This document shows, in pieces, positions 15,342 through 24,168 of a stretch of 43,323 bases of DNA; within the stretch, counting starts at the first letter, position 1; each line of letters starts with the position of its first letter. The notes under the pieces are model-generated. The model did not search any database, was not told the origin of the DNA, and worked only from the letters and a program-made list of their open reading frames with translations. The stretch covers positions 42,892 to 86,214 of the forward strand of contig PMLV01000120.1 of assembly GCA_003160635.1 (NCBI GenBank). Direction: 5' to 3'. The position numbers and the translations under genes are program-made. This stretch comes from Acidimicrobiaceae bacterium (GTDB lineage Bacteria > Actinomycetota > Acidimicrobiia > Acidimicrobiales > RAAP-2).

Positions 15342-16403
15342 ATGTCCTTTTCCCTCACGCAGCGGACATTTCCAGAACTACCCGAGGAAGTGGCCGAGGT
15401 CCTCGTCACGTCGCTTTATACGGAATTCGCGTCGATGACCCCGCAAGGTGTCCCGCTCGACACGCCCCTCTTTGCCTTCGTCGAGCCAGAAGGAGGGACG
15501 ATCGACGTTGCCACCGGGCTCGCCTACCCGGCCAAGGCGAACCGGGTTCGCCGTAATCCGAAGGTGGGGCTCTTCCTGGAGGGCAACGGGAACCCGGGTG
15601 AACCCGTCGTGTCCGTCGCTGGATTCGGAGCAGTCCGCGACTCGGACATTCAGGCCAACATCGAGCGCTACCTGGCCGAGACGGCGGCCCGCCTCCCCGT
15701 CACCTCAGGTGGAGTGCCCTGGACGACCGTCCGGCAGGCCGTCTGGTACTGGGCACGAATCATCATTCAAACGACGCCTGCTCGTGTCACGTGGTGGCCC
15801 GGCGTCGACCAACTCGACGCAGAGCCCATGCGCTGGAATGCGCCGACCTCGACCACGTACCCGCAGTCAGATCCTCCACCCTCTGGGCCCCCGTCCGCGC
15901 CCGCCACGTGGCACACACCCACGGACTGGAGGCCGCGCGCCCACGAGGTGCTCGACCAACGTTTTCCTGGACATCTGACAGTCTGCGATGACGAGGGGTT
16001 TCCGCTTCCATTCCGGATTCGCGCCGCCGCCCTGGTCGAGGACGGATTCACGCTCGATGTGCCGAGAGGAGCCCCCTGGGAGCCCATCGGCCCCGCGTCG
16101 CTCTGCTTCTCCGGCAAAGGGACCTTCATCGGTCACGTGAAGGCGACGACGGATGGCGCACACATGACCGTCGACCGGAGGCTGCCCGATCTGCCCCTCA
16201 TGGCCGACCCGGCGCAGCTCTGGGCGCCCCAGCCGGAGATCAAGGCGGTACTCCTCGCCCGCCTCGAAAAGGAATTGGCCCGACGAGGCCTCTCGTTACC
16301 CCACGTCCCCGAAGAGCCGCCGGCGCCGACGGCCGGGTCCCTTCTCCGTACCCAGGCGTCAACCCAGAACCACCGACCAGCCACTCCATTGGACACGGCA
16401 TGA
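15342..16403 (+). CDS. Pyridoxamine 5'-phosphate oxidase-like split-barrel protein
   Basis: 353 residues. The N-terminal half (about 10-150) has the PNPOx-like pattern: TPLFAFVE strand, TGLAYPAKANRVRRNPKVGLFLEG (read as two neighbouring segments) and a SVAGFGAVRD strand, which together form a flavin-binding split barrel. A Pro/Ser-rich linker (about 165-190) leads to a second half (about 200-300) with a similar strand pattern, LTVCDDEGFPLPFRIRAA and LCFSGKGTFIGHVKA, suggesting an internal duplication. Such proteins bind FMN, F420 or haem; the ligand is open. AAGGAG lies just before the ATG. It is convergent with the P450 gene 21 bases away. Confidence 0.72.
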   Translation: MSFSLTQRTFPELPEEVAEVLVTSLYTEFASMTPQGVPLDTPLFAFVEPEGGTIDVATGLAYPAKANRVRRNPKVGLFLEGNGNPGEPVVSVAGFGAVRDSDIQANIERYLAETAARLPVTSGGVPWTTVRQAVWYWARIIIQTTPARVTWWPGVDQLDAEPMRWNAPTSTTYPQSDPPPSGPPSAPATWHTPTDWRPRAHEVLDQRFPGHLTVCDDEGFPLPFRIRAAALVEDGFTLDVPRGAPWEPIGPASLCFSGKGTFIGHVKATTDGAHMTVDRRLPDLPLMADPAQLWAPQPEIKAVLLARLEKELARRGLSLPHVPEEPPAPTAGSLLRTQASTQNHRPATPLDTA

Positions 16404-16424
16404 CGTCCGACGTGTCGTACCCGG

Positions 16425-17681
16425 TCATGACTCGTGAGAGGGAGGAATAGAGCGTTCAGCGATCAACGGTGAGAACGTTGCGGGTACAGATATGAACCCG
16501 TTCTGAATGCCGGCAGTGTGGTAACGCTCGACACCTCCGGCATCAACCTCGTAGTCCGGGATGCGGGCAAGGACCCGGCTGATCATCGCCTGGATCTCCA
16601 TCCGCGCGAGATTCGCTCCGATGCACCGGTGGATACCGAAGCCAAAAGCAGCATGGCGCTTGTTCGGGCGGTCGAAGAGGACCTCCTCCGGTCGATCGAA
16701 TGCGACCGGATCGCGGTTCGCGGCAAAGAGATTCGTCATCACACGATCTTGCGGCGCGATGCAACGACCTCCGATTTCGGTCGCGACGTTCGCCGTACGA
16801 CCGAGGACCGGCGACGGTGTGATCCAGCGGAGAAACTCTTCGCAGGCGGGCCCGATCAATGCGGGGTCTGCGATGAGGCGGCGGCGATCGTCGTGATGCT
16901 CGCTCAGATATGCCAGGGCGCCCGCGGCGGCGCCGGTCGTCGTGTCGACCCCACCCGCCAGAACTAGCACGAAGATATCGACCAATGTCTTCTTGTCGAT
17001 CGGAGCACCGTCGATCTCGGCGTCCACACAGACGTCGATGAGGCCAGATCGCTCCCGTTCCGGACGCCCACGCCGGCTCTCGACCTCTGCGGCCAGGTCC
17101 TCCCGGATCGACATTTGCGCCGCCACGGCTTCGGCATGTGCGGGGCTGTCGGGAGGATGTGCGACCGATCCGTGCCACGCCGCAGCGTGCCGCGGCCAAT
17201 CCTCGACGGGCAGTCCCAACAAGTTGAGCGTCACCATGGCAGGTACCGGACTGGTGAGATCGTCGACGAAGTCGATACGGCCGCTCGCGTGAACCCGATC
17301 GATACACCAATCCGTGAAATTTTCGACCAGCGGGCGGTGCCGGGCGACTGCAGCCGGCGAGAAGCTCGGGTTCAAGAGCCGGCGGTACGGAAGGAACTCC
17401 GGGGGATCGAGCTCGAGCGGGACGAATCGCATCGGCGGCGGAGGAATGGACGCCCCCTGGTACGCACTCCCCGGTTCGAGATCATGACGGGACGAAAACG
17501 TCGCAGCGTCGTTCAGTACATTGCCGACATCTTCGTACCTCGTGAGCACCCAGAAGCCACCGTAGGAGTCGGACCACGCCACCGGGCACCGCTCGCGTAG
17601 GGAATCGAGCGCGCCGACCGGATCCGCGGCGAATTCTGCAGAGTGATGGTCAAACGAGACGACCGTCCGCTCCTCGCTCAC
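16425..17681 (-). CDS. Cytochrome P450
   Basis: 418 residues with all P450 marks: I-helix AGGVDTT (242-248), K-helix EEFLR (281-285) and the haem loop FGFGIHRCIG with axial C353. Soluble and without a membrane anchor, it is a bacterial class I-type P450 that needs separate ferredoxin and reductase; none is adjacent. The acid-alcohol pair of the I-helix reads D-T, as expected for oxygen activation. The GTG start is preceded by GAGGAGGG. It is transcribed divergently from the Gfo/Idh/MocA gene. The substrate is unknown; actinobacterial relatives act on steroids, terpenes and fatty acids. Confidence 0.93.
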   Translation of the reverse strand: MSEERTVVSFDHHSAEFAADPVGALDSLRERCPVAWSDSYGGFWVLTRYEDVGNVLNDAATFSSRHDLEPGSAYQGASIPPPPMRFVPLELDPPEFLPYRRLLNPSFSPAAVARHRPLVENFTDWCIDRVHASGRIDFVDDLTSPVPAMVTLNLLGLPVEDWPRHAAAWHGSVAHPPDSPAHAEAVAAQMSIREDLAAEVESRRGRPERERSGLIDVCVDAEIDGAPIDKKTLVDIFVLVLAGGVDTTTGAAAGALAYLSEHHDDRRRLIADPALIGPACEEFLRWITPSPVLGRTANVATEIGGRCIAPQDRVMTNLFAANRDPVAFDRPEEVLFDRPNKRHAAFGFGIHRCIGANLARMEIQAMISRVLARIPDYEVDAGGVERYHTAGIQNGFISVPATFSPLIAERSIPPSHES

Positions 17682-18015
17682 GTGTTCCCTCCTCGTGGCC
17701 GCTTATTCTTCCAGCTCTCCATGCCAAAAACTACACGGTGTCCCAACGGTGACGACGAGAGCACGCGACGACGGGACACCGGAGGCTGACCAGGCCGTCC
17801 GCCGGGCGCGTCCCCTGAACGGTCTCACACCACGAAGCGCGCGGTGGCAGCCGGACGGCCCAGGATCTTGGACAGCTCCGCGAAGGCCGGGATAGGGTCA
17901 TCACGCAATTGACGCCTGAGGTCGCGAGCTCTTCTTGCCTCAGTCGCCGATGACATCATGGATTCCGCCAACCCACCCGCTGCGCACGCGGCCGAACCGG
18001 AAGCGAAACAACCTC
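17682..18015. promoter_or_regulatory. Divergent intergenic region, P450 and Gfo/Idh/MocA genes
   Basis: 334 bases. A 9-bp perfect inverted repeat CGGTGTCCC/GGGACACCG lies at 17736-17744 and 17773-17781, nearer the P450 gene and within about 100 bases of its start. TTGACG at 17909-17914 resembles a -35 box on the plus strand, but no convincing -10 follows. In-frame ATG codons upstream of 18016 leave some doubt about the Gfo start. Confidence 0.45.
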
Positions 18016-19107
18016 ATGACCTTTCAGCCATACGACCGTCCCGTACGTGCCGCATTCGTCGGGCTCGGACGTATCTACGACCTCAATGTTCGCGCCTACA
18101 TCGACAATCCCGATGTGGAAGTCGTGGCTCTGGTTGATCCAAGCGAAGAGCGCCGGGCGCAACGCCAGGCCGACTGGCCCGAGGCACGAACATTCGGATC
18201 CACGGCCGAGCTCGCCGCCAGCGGTCTCGAAGTGGACGCCGTCGAGGCGCTGCTGCCGATCCCTCTCCATGTCGAAGGCGTCATAGAGCTCCTCAACAAC
18301 GGCTGGCACGTCAACCTGCAAAAGCCGATGTGCAATGATCTCGCCGATGCCGAGAAGATGCTCAGCGCTGCTCGGGCGAACGATCGAATATTCCGTGTGA
18401 TGGAGAACTACATCTTCTATGAACCGCTGCGCAGGCTCAAGGAGACGGTCGAGTCAGGCGCCATCGGCGAGGTCAGCGGCTACCACATGAAGATGGTCGG
18501 CAGCGGACGGGGCGGATGGGACGTTCCCGCAAGTAGCTATGAATGGCAATTCCAGCAGATGAGGAACGGACGGGGCGTCCTCGTTTTCGATGATGGATGG
18601 CACAAGTTGGCGACCGCGCTCTGGCTCTTCGGCCCGATCAAGGAGGTCCGGGCATGGATCGGCACGACCGAGGTCATCCCGACCATTGAGGTCGATGCGC
18701 CCACGACCATCCTCTGGCAGCACGAGAATGGGATCCGCGGGGTTTGGGACATCACGCTCGCACCTGCCATGTACCTGCGGTCCGACTACTACACGAACGA
18801 CGAGCGCTGGGAGGTGACGGGGCAACAAGGTTACGCGCGCGTCAACCGCTGCACCGGCCGGGGCATACAACAACCGAGTCTCGACGTCTACGCCGAGGGT
18901 GAGATGCGCTCCTACCACGCCCTGGACGACGACTGGGCCAGCAGCTTCCGGGATTCGGGGCGCCACTGGCTCCGTTGGCTCCACACGGGCGAAGGCCCAC
19001 TCCTTTGGAGCGGCGATGAGGCCGTGAACGTGCTCCGATTCGCCCTTGCAGCGTACGCAAGCAGTGAAGCCGGCGGAGTGGGGATCGATCCCGCATCGGT
19101 GTCCTAG
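18016..19107 (+). CDS. Gfo/Idh/MocA family oxidoreductase
   Basis: 363 residues. The Rossmann segment VRAAFVGLGRIYDLNVRAY gives the GxG dinucleotide-binding loop near residue 16, and QKPMCND (102-108) matches the EKP-type motif that carries the catalytic lysine, K103. DDGWHKLATALW contains the second-domain DxxxH pattern. Members oxidise or reduce sugars, inositols or their derivatives with NAD(P). The ATG at 18016 is selected because it places the first strand correctly; the ribosome-binding site is weak. It is followed convergently by the PIG-L deacetylase, and a sugar-type kinase pair lies further on, which suggests carbohydrate chemistry. Confidence 0.87.
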   Translation: MTFQPYDRPVRAAFVGLGRIYDLNVRAYIDNPDVEVVALVDPSEERRAQRQADWPEARTFGSTAELAASGLEVDAVEALLPIPLHVEGVIELLNNGWHVNLQKPMCNDLADAEKMLSAARANDRIFRVMENYIFYEPLRRLKETVESGAIGEVSGYHMKMVGSGRGGWDVPASSYEWQFQQMRNGRGVLVFDDGWHKLATALWLFGPIKEVRAWIGTTEVIPTIEVDAPTTILWQHENGIRGVWDITLAPAMYLRSDYYTNDERWEVTGQQGYARVNRCTGRGIQQPSLDVYAEGEMRSYHALDDDWASSFRDSGRHWLRWLHTGEGPLLWSGDEAVNVLRFALAAYASSEAGGVGIDPASVS

Positions 19108-19139
19108 AGACGCCCGGCTGCAGCGCCGCCTACTTGTGA

Positions 19140-19940
19140 CTATGCGTCACCCATGAGCATCGACGCCATCACAGGGACGGGCGCAGCGAGGCGCCAGTAC
19201 TGCTCCGGGACATTCGCATCGAGACGCTCCGCCAACATGTGATCTTGCTCCAGCGGGGCGACTTGGGTCTTGTAGATCGCGATCAACGCACGCTTCTTGT
19301 CCATGTCGACTTCTATGGGAACGATAGATGGTGTCGGCCATATGCCAGCTTGAAACAACTTCGAGATCCTCCACGCAAGTATTCCAGGCAAGTGTTTGTA
19401 GCCGTGATCCTCGTAGCAGAACCACACCGCCTCAGTTCCGCTCTTGATCAGTTCTTCTCGTGCGATCAGACCTGCCTCGTGTGTCACGACGTGGTCCGGG
19501 TTGGCGATTCCCATGGGCAGGAACACCGCCGTCGGGTTGGCGTCGGCAATCGCCTTCTCGAGGCTCGGCCCCACCTCGGGCGGCGTCGGCCGCTCCTCGA
19601 TCGCCAGGTACTGATGGTCGGGAAACTCCAACCAGACCGGCGTTGCGTTGACGAACACCATCGCCTGACGATCTTCTTCACGTCGTGCCGACACCACGTC
19701 GTCGCCCGTCTTGAATCCGCCGGCCTCATCCCAGGGAGTGACGTGGTCGGGGTACGCCGGGGGCTGTCCGCCCAGGACGGTGATGACGGTGCTGCCCGGA
19801 TACGTCGCAAGAAGATGGGCCGCACCGAGCGCAGCGTCGTCAAAATGCGGTGAGACGACCACTATCCGGTCAAGGACCCCCGGATCGAGACCGCCCCAGA
19901 ATTCGCGTACTTGTGCTTCATCGACCATGTTCGTCTCCAT
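19140..19940 (-). CDS. PIG-L family deacetylase
   Basis: 266 residues of the LmbE/PIG-L fold. The metal motif reads SPHFDDAALG (30-39): H32 and D35 are expected zinc ligands and D34 the general base, with alanine in the place of the common glutamate, a frequent variant. NPDHVVTHEAG (148-158) gives the third ligand, H150. Relatives remove acetyl groups from N-acetylglucosamine-containing compounds such as mycothiol precursors and lipid-linked sugars. The ATG at 19940 follows GAGGAAGG; a second ATG at 19928 also has GGAG upstream. Its substrate may be a product of the neighbouring sugar oxidoreductases. Confidence 0.85.
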   Translation of the reverse strand: METNMVDEAQVREFWGGLDPGVLDRIVVVSPHFDDAALGAAHLLATYPGSTVITVLGGQPPAYPDHVTPWDEAGGFKTGDDVVSARREEDRQAMVFVNATPVWLEFPDHQYLAIEERPTPPEVGPSLEKAIADANPTAVFLPMGIANPDHVVTHEAGLIAREELIKSGTEAVWFCYEDHGYKHLPGILAWRISKLFQAGIWPTPSIVPIEVDMDKKRALIAIYKTQVAPLEQDHMLAERLDANVPEQYWRLAAPVPVMASMLMGDA

Positions 19941-20100
19941 AGCCCTTCCTCGGGATGGACGATACTTTAAACTGACTCCCCGGGTCGTCGCCTGCCTCAG
20001 GCGCCGAGCCGGAGGCAGTTCCTACGATTCCGCAACGTCAGGACGCGTACCCATGATGCTCGAGAGTCCCCCATCGCCTGTCGGGCCGGTCGTCACGGAT

Positions 20101-20125
20101 CCCCGGGCTTCTGCGAAGCCCCGGG
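20101..20125 (+). promoter_or_regulatory. Stable hairpin just upstream of the aldo/keto reductase
   Basis: GGGCTTC/GAAGCCC with a TGC loop, extended by three C-G pairs beyond one C-C mismatch. It ends about 15 bases before the GTG at 20141, and the reductase lacks a good ribosome-binding site. It could be a leader structure or a terminator of an unseen upstream transcript. Confidence 0.45.
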
Positions 20126-20140
20126 CAGCGACGGGCTGAC

Positions 20141-21106
20141 GTGGGAGAGGGCGCGCGCACAGGACTTCGGGCGAGACTCGTGACAAGCCGAATCGGGCTT
20201 GGCCTCGCCGCTCTGGGTCGACCGGGCTATATCAACCTCGGTCACGGATCTGACTTGGACGGCTGCACCGACGAAGAATCGATGCGGCGCGGGGCGCATG
20301 CGGTCCTCGACGTCGCCTACGCATCGGGAGTCCGCTATTTCGACGCGGCCCGTTCCTACGGGCGGGCTGAAGCGTTTCTGGCTGAATGGCTCGATGTCCG
20401 CGGGCTCGGGCCTCGCGAGGTCACCGTGGGTTCGAAATGGGGTTACACCTATACCGCCGACTGGCAGGTGGATGCCGCCGTCCACGAAATAAAGGACCTG
20501 TCACTCGCCACCCTCCGTCGCCAGCTCGCTGAGAGCCGCGAGCTCCTGGGTCCGAACCTTCGCCTGTATCAAATTCACTCAGCCACGCTGGACAGCGGAG
20601 TGTTCGACGATACGGCGGTTCTCGACGAGCTTGACCGCTTGCGTGCGGGGGGTTTGTCCATCGGTCTGTCGGTGACGGGACCGGAACAAGCGAGGACCAT
20701 CGAACATGCCCTCGAAATCGGAGGCTTCGATGCCGTGCAAGCAACATGGAACCTGCTCGAAACGGCAGCTGGTCCCACGCTCGCCGCCGCTCATACTGCC
20801 GGCCTTGCCGTCATCGTGAAGGAGGCGCTAGCGAACGGGAGGCTCTCTGCGCGCGGCCAGATCGGACAGATCATGGAGGCGGCGCGAGAGGCCGGGTGCA
20901 CCCCTGATGCGCTGGCGTTGGGCGCCGTCCTCGCCCAGCCCTGGGTTGACGTCGTCCTCAGCGGCGCCACCACCACCGCCGAGCTCACGAGCAATCTCGC
21001 CGCACGGACACTCGAACTCGAACCGGGGCTGTTCGAACGGCTCACTACGATCCGCGAAGACTCGGACACGTACTGGTCGACGCGGGCCGCGTTGCCGTGG
21101 AATTAG
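20141..21106 (+). CDS. Aldo/keto reductase
   Basis: Up to 321 residues. The catalytic tetrad of the aldo/keto reductase barrel is complete: D68 and Y73 in FDAARSYG, K99 in VGSKWGY and H146 in LYQIHSA. The N-terminal GLGLAALGRPGYINLGH resembles NAD(P)-dependent aldose 1-dehydrogenase-type members. These reduce carbonyls or oxidise aldoses in the cytoplasm. The start is uncertain: GTG at 20141 and GTG at 20180 are both in frame and neither has a strong ribosome-binding site. It converges with the hypothetical gene at 21121. Sugar-type neighbours on both sides support a carbohydrate substrate. Confidence 0.87.
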   Translation: MGEGARTGLRARLVTSRIGLGLAALGRPGYINLGHGSDLDGCTDEESMRRGAHAVLDVAYASGVRYFDAARSYGRAEAFLAEWLDVRGLGPREVTVGSKWGYTYTADWQVDAAVHEIKDLSLATLRRQLAESRELLGPNLRLYQIHSATLDSGVFDDTAVLDELDRLRAGGLSIGLSVTGPEQARTIEHALEIGGFDAVQATWNLLETAAGPTLAAAHTAGLAVIVKEALANGRLSARGQIGQIMEAAREAGCTPDALALGAVLAQPWVDVVLSGATTTAELTSNLAARTLELEPGLFERLTTIREDSDTYWSTRAALPWN

Positions 21107-21120
21107 ACCATATGACGGTG

Positions 21121-21528
21121 CTACCGAACCGAGCGCCCAGCTGCCATCCCGACGACATCACGCCGTTCGCGTTGCACCCTCCCTCCGCAATCCGCCGTTG
21201 AGGACCCCAGTGCCGGCGGGTTCCGGGGTTTCCAACCATCGAGCGCTTCGACATACTGCTCAATGACCACGCGGAGCTCCATGACCCGCGCAACTGTCGC
21301 ACTCGTCATTTCAGCGTACGCGCCGAGCATGCCGACAAAGCAGCGGCTGAGCGTTTGGTCGGGACACGGGTTATCCCTGAGCCACTGCCGAGCATTGCTG
21401 ATGGTGCCGGCAAACTCATCATCTACCCACGGCGTCCTGAACCGCGCGGCCGCGAACATAAAGGGCTCACAGGCAGAGCGAGCCTTCCTGTACCACTGCC
21501 CGGTGCTGTAAGTGGTGGCTTCTTCCAT
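21121..21528 (-). CDS. Hypothetical protein, 135 residues
   Basis: No domain recognised. The protein has a tidy amino-acid composition with conserved-looking segments, for example FRTPWVDDEFAGTISNARQW and DNPCPDQTLSRCF, followed by a helix-rich stretch ending in ELRVVIEQYVEALDGW. It has no signal peptide or membrane segment. ATG at 21528 is preferred over 21546; neither has a clear ribosome-binding site. Two cysteines in the NPCPD and SRCF segments could be structural. The pattern resembles short uncharacterised actinobacterial proteins, but function cannot be stated. Confidence 0.55.
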   Translation of the reverse strand: MEEATTYSTGQWYRKARSACEPFMFAAARFRTPWVDDEFAGTISNARQWLRDNPCPDQTLSRCFVGMLGAYAEMTSATVARVMELRVVIEQYVEALDGWKPRNPPALGSSTADCGGRVQRERRDVVGMAAGRSVR

Positions 21529-21714
21529 AGCCCAGTGCGGGCCCATCCTTTGTCACTACCCGTTGCGGCCAGGGCGTAAACCCCCCCTGGCCTCGTCGAG
21601 CTCGTGACGGAATCCACTCTCGATCCAATCTCACTGCAATGCCTGTGCACCGACCCGAGGCCGACTTCAGGCGCACGTGCCAGCCTCAGGCGATTCGGAT
21701 CTAACGTCACTGCC

Positions 21715-22047
21715 ATGAGCAGCCCATCCAGCCACGAGGGGGAGAACACCGGAATCAGCGTGCAGACAAAGTTCTATGCATTCAATTTCTTGCTGTACTT
21801 CTACAAGCCCAAGATCAGCGTCGACGGGGATCCAGCTGAGAAAGTGCCTTGGGGCACGACATTCATCGCCACGACGCCAGGGGCTCACACCGTCCGCTGT
21901 TTCGTCCCTTACGTCTACTTGCGGCACATGGGTGACTCGACGATTGACGTACGAGTTCCACCCGGAAAGACCGTTTTCCTCCGGTGGCAGACGCCGCTGG
22001 GGTCCTTGTACCTCAAAGGGAAGTGGACGGTGTTGGACGCGCAGTGA
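21715..22047 (+). CDS. Small beta-rich hypothetical protein, 110 residues
   Basis: After a polar start it has FNFLLYFYKPKISVDG, a WGTTFIATTPGAHTVRCF stretch and VRVPPGKTVFLRWQTP. This alternation of strands ending in PG turns resembles carbohydrate- or peptidoglycan-associated PEGA-like modules found in small actinobacterial proteins. There is no convincing transmembrane helix. The ATG at 21715 is the first that leaves a reasonable protein; no strong ribosome-binding site is visible. The hairpin at 22129-22147 could end its transcript. Function unknown. Confidence 0.6.
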   Translation: MSSPSSHEGENTGISVQTKFYAFNFLLYFYKPKISVDGDPAEKVPWGTTFIATTPGAHTVRCFVPYVYLRHMGDSTIDVRVPPGKTVFLRWQTPLGSLYLKGKWTVLDAQ

Positions 22048-22128
22048 TGCCCTGGGGGACCTGTCGTCGATGCAGAAGATCGAGGAGGTAGGGCGGCGAT
22101 AGGGCTCCTCTCGATAGCCGAGATGCCT

Positions 22129-22147
22129 GGCCGAATGACCTTCGGCC
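22129..22147 (+). terminator. Hairpin between the small beta-rich protein and PfkB genes
   Basis: GGCCGAA/TTCGGCC, 7-bp stem with a 5-base loop, 82 bases past the stop of the small gene and 75 before the kinase start. No T-run. It may be a terminator or part of the kinase leader. Confidence 0.35.
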
Positions 22148-22207
22148 TACTCCGGTCACCGTCGGGCCCATGGGACCTACGGCCCTATTGAGGCAGGCGG
22201 GTAAGGA

Positions 22208-22228
22208 GTTGCATTGGTGACATGCAAC
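22208..22228 (+). promoter_or_regulatory. Hairpin containing the PfkB start codon
   Basis: GTTGCAT and ATGCAAC pair perfectly over 7 bp with a 7-base loop. The ATG start (22222) is in the right arm, and the AAGGAG ribosome-binding site (22203-22208) sits directly before the left arm. Folding would hide the start codon, suggesting translational control. Confidence 0.5.
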
Positions 22229-23220
22229 GGTGGGATGTCATCAGTGTCGGCGACACGGCCACGGACGTCTTCATCCGCCTGGTCGACGGAAAGACGAAGA
22301 CGATCGAGGACGAGTCGGGACGATGGCTCATGTTCCCCTTCGGCGAGAAGCTGCCATTCGATCATACCCAGACGGTCGAGTGTGGCGGCAATGCCGCGAA
22401 TGCCGCCGTCGCGTTTGCCCAACTAGGTCTCGCCACGACTTTCGTCACCCACGTCGGCGACGATCAAGTGGGGCGAGATATCCAGCTCGCATTAGGCCGA
22501 GAGGGGGTCGACACCCACCTCTTGAGGGTCGATCCTCACGTGCCGAGCAATCGTAACTTTGTCCTTTGGTTCGGAGAGGATCGAACGATCCTTGTTCGTC
22601 ATCAGCTCTACGACTATCACTGGCCGCATCTACGTCCCAGTGAGATCCCTCGGTGGATCTATCTGAGTTCCGTGGGTTCGGACGCGCCTGAGTACTACAG
22701 CCAGCTGGTGGAATGGCTGGACGAGGAGCCGTCCGTCCGGTTTGCCTTCCAGCCGGGCACCTTTCAGATCGCCCTGGGGACCTGCGCCCTGGCGAACCTC
22801 TACCGCCGGGCAGACCTCCTCGTCTGCAATCGGGAAGAAGCAGCAGAGATAGGCGGGGGCAATCTCCACGACACGGCAGATCTCCTCGTGCGACTCCACG
22901 CATTGGGTGCGCGCACGGTCGTGATCACCGACGGACCAGCGGGGGCATTCGCCTCAGATGGAACCACTCGTTACCGTGTGCCCTCCTACCCCGATCCCGC
23001 TCCCCCGATCGACCGCACCGGCGCCGGGGATGCCTTCAGCGCGACGCTTGTGGCGGCGATCCTCAAGGGATACCCCCTCTCGACATCACTCGCCTGGGCC
23101 CCCGTCAATGCCATGAGCGTCATACAGCAGGTCGGATCACAAGCCGGGCTCCTGTCCGCTGGAGAAATCACGCAATGTCTCGAGCGGGCACCCGCTGGCT
23201 ATTCGGTCACGGAGTGGTGA
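22222..23220 (+). CDS. PfkB family carbohydrate kinase
   Basis: 332 residues of the ribokinase fold. The N-terminal substrate signature is CGGNAANAAVAFAQLG (54-69) and the ATP-site motif DRTGAGDAF holds the catalytic base D270. The lid region and length are normal. Family members phosphorylate sugars, nucleosides or sugar phosphates with ATP. The ribosome-binding site AAGGAG is good, but the start codon lies in a hairpin. A ROK kinase follows 15 bases after the stop, giving two sugar-type kinases in one operon. The substrate cannot be read from the sequence; the unusual FPFGEKLPFD segment in the lid region may guide a search. Confidence 0.88.
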   Translation: MQRWDVISVGDTATDVFIRLVDGKTKTIEDESGRWLMFPFGEKLPFDHTQTVECGGNAANAAVAFAQLGLATTFVTHVGDDQVGRDIQLALGREGVDTHLLRVDPHVPSNRNFVLWFGEDRTILVRHQLYDYHWPHLRPSEIPRWIYLSSVGSDAPEYYSQLVEWLDEEPSVRFAFQPGTFQIALGTCALANLYRRADLLVCNREEAAEIGGGNLHDTADLLVRLHALGARTVVITDGPAGAFASDGTTRYRVPSYPDPAPPIDRTGAGDAFSATLVAAILKGYPLSTSLAWAPVNAMSVIQQVGSQAGLLSAGEITQCLERAPAGYSVTEW

Positions 23221-23235
23221 GGAACGTCGGACGTC

Positions 23236-24168
23236 ATGGCAACCTCTGTGCGCCAACAGATTGCGATCGGTGCCATCCGACCACACTCCGTCATCGCCGT
23301 TGACATTGGTGGCACCAATCTTAGAATGGCAATCGTCGGGACAGATGGAACGCTGCTCGGACGCCACAAGATTCCAACACCGTCGCAGGGCTCGATCACC
23401 GAGGCCATCGCCGGTCTCATCGCCGAGCTCGAGCCGGATCCCGAGCTTCCAGTCGTGGTTGCCGTGCCAGGCTTGGTTGACTACGAACAGCGACGCACAC
23501 TGTGGGCTCCGCACTTACCCCTGGGCTGGGTCGACGAGCTCGCCGAGGACCCACTGACCGCTCGGCTCAGCCGGCCGGTATCCATCGCCAATGACGCCGA
23601 CCTCGCTGCGGTTGGCGAGACGTACTTTGGCGCGGGAACGAATGCCGCCGACGTTGTCTTCCTCACGGTCTCGACGGGGATCGGGGCCGGTGTCCTCTTG
23701 AACAGGCGCCTCGTCCGGGGGAGGCGATCAGTTGCCGAGATCGGCCATACGATCATCGATCGTCATGCCTTCTCCAAGGGTGAGCCCGCCACTCTGGAAG
23801 AACTGGCCTCCGGCAGCAGCGTCCCGCGCCTCGCCCACATCGCCGCGGTCCCGGTCCACACCGGTGAGGAACTCGAGGCACTGGAACGATGTGGGAATGA
23901 GCGCGCCACCGCACTCTGGATGGAGATGGTCGAAAACGTCACGATCGGCATCATCAACCTCGCATGGTGCTTCGGACCCGAACTCATCATCGTCGGTGGC
24001 GGAATTGGTCGAGAACGAGCGCTGCTTGACCCGGTACGAGAACGGCTGGCGGAGGTGGCGCCGCACCTCGCGATGGAAACGTCCCTCGTCGAAGCAGAGC
24101 TCGCCGACGATGCCGGCCTCGTCGGCGGGGCCGCCTGGTACAGGGCCAATGATGTTCGGGCCCGCTGA
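23236..24168 (+). CDS. ROK family sugar kinase-like protein without the zinc motif
   Basis: 310 residues. The phosphate-binding loop VDIGGTNLR (22-30), the catalytic ND (119-120, in IANDADLAA) and the second phosphate loop STGIGAGV (146-153) match ROK kinases. EIGHTII contains H171, the first zinc-site residue of the family. The usual CxCGxxGCxE segment after it is absent and reads KGEPATLEELASG, so the zinc site is lost. It has no N-terminal DNA-binding domain, so it is an enzyme rather than a repressor. The gene is cotranscribed with the PfkB kinase. Glucose, N-acetylglucosamine or N-acetylmannosamine are common ROK substrates. Confidence 0.83.
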   Translation: MATSVRQQIAIGAIRPHSVIAVDIGGTNLRMAIVGTDGTLLGRHKIPTPSQGSITEAIAGLIAELEPDPELPVVVAVPGLVDYEQRRTLWAPHLPLGWVDELAEDPLTARLSRPVSIANDADLAAVGETYFGAGTNAADVVFLTVSTGIGAGVLLNRRLVRGRRSVAEIGHTIIDRHAFSKGEPATLEELASGSSVPRLAHIAAVPVHTGEELEALERCGNERATALWMEMVENVTIGIINLAWCFGPELIIVGGGIGRERALLDPVRERLAEVAPHLAMETSLVEAELADDAGLVGGAAWYRANDVRAR

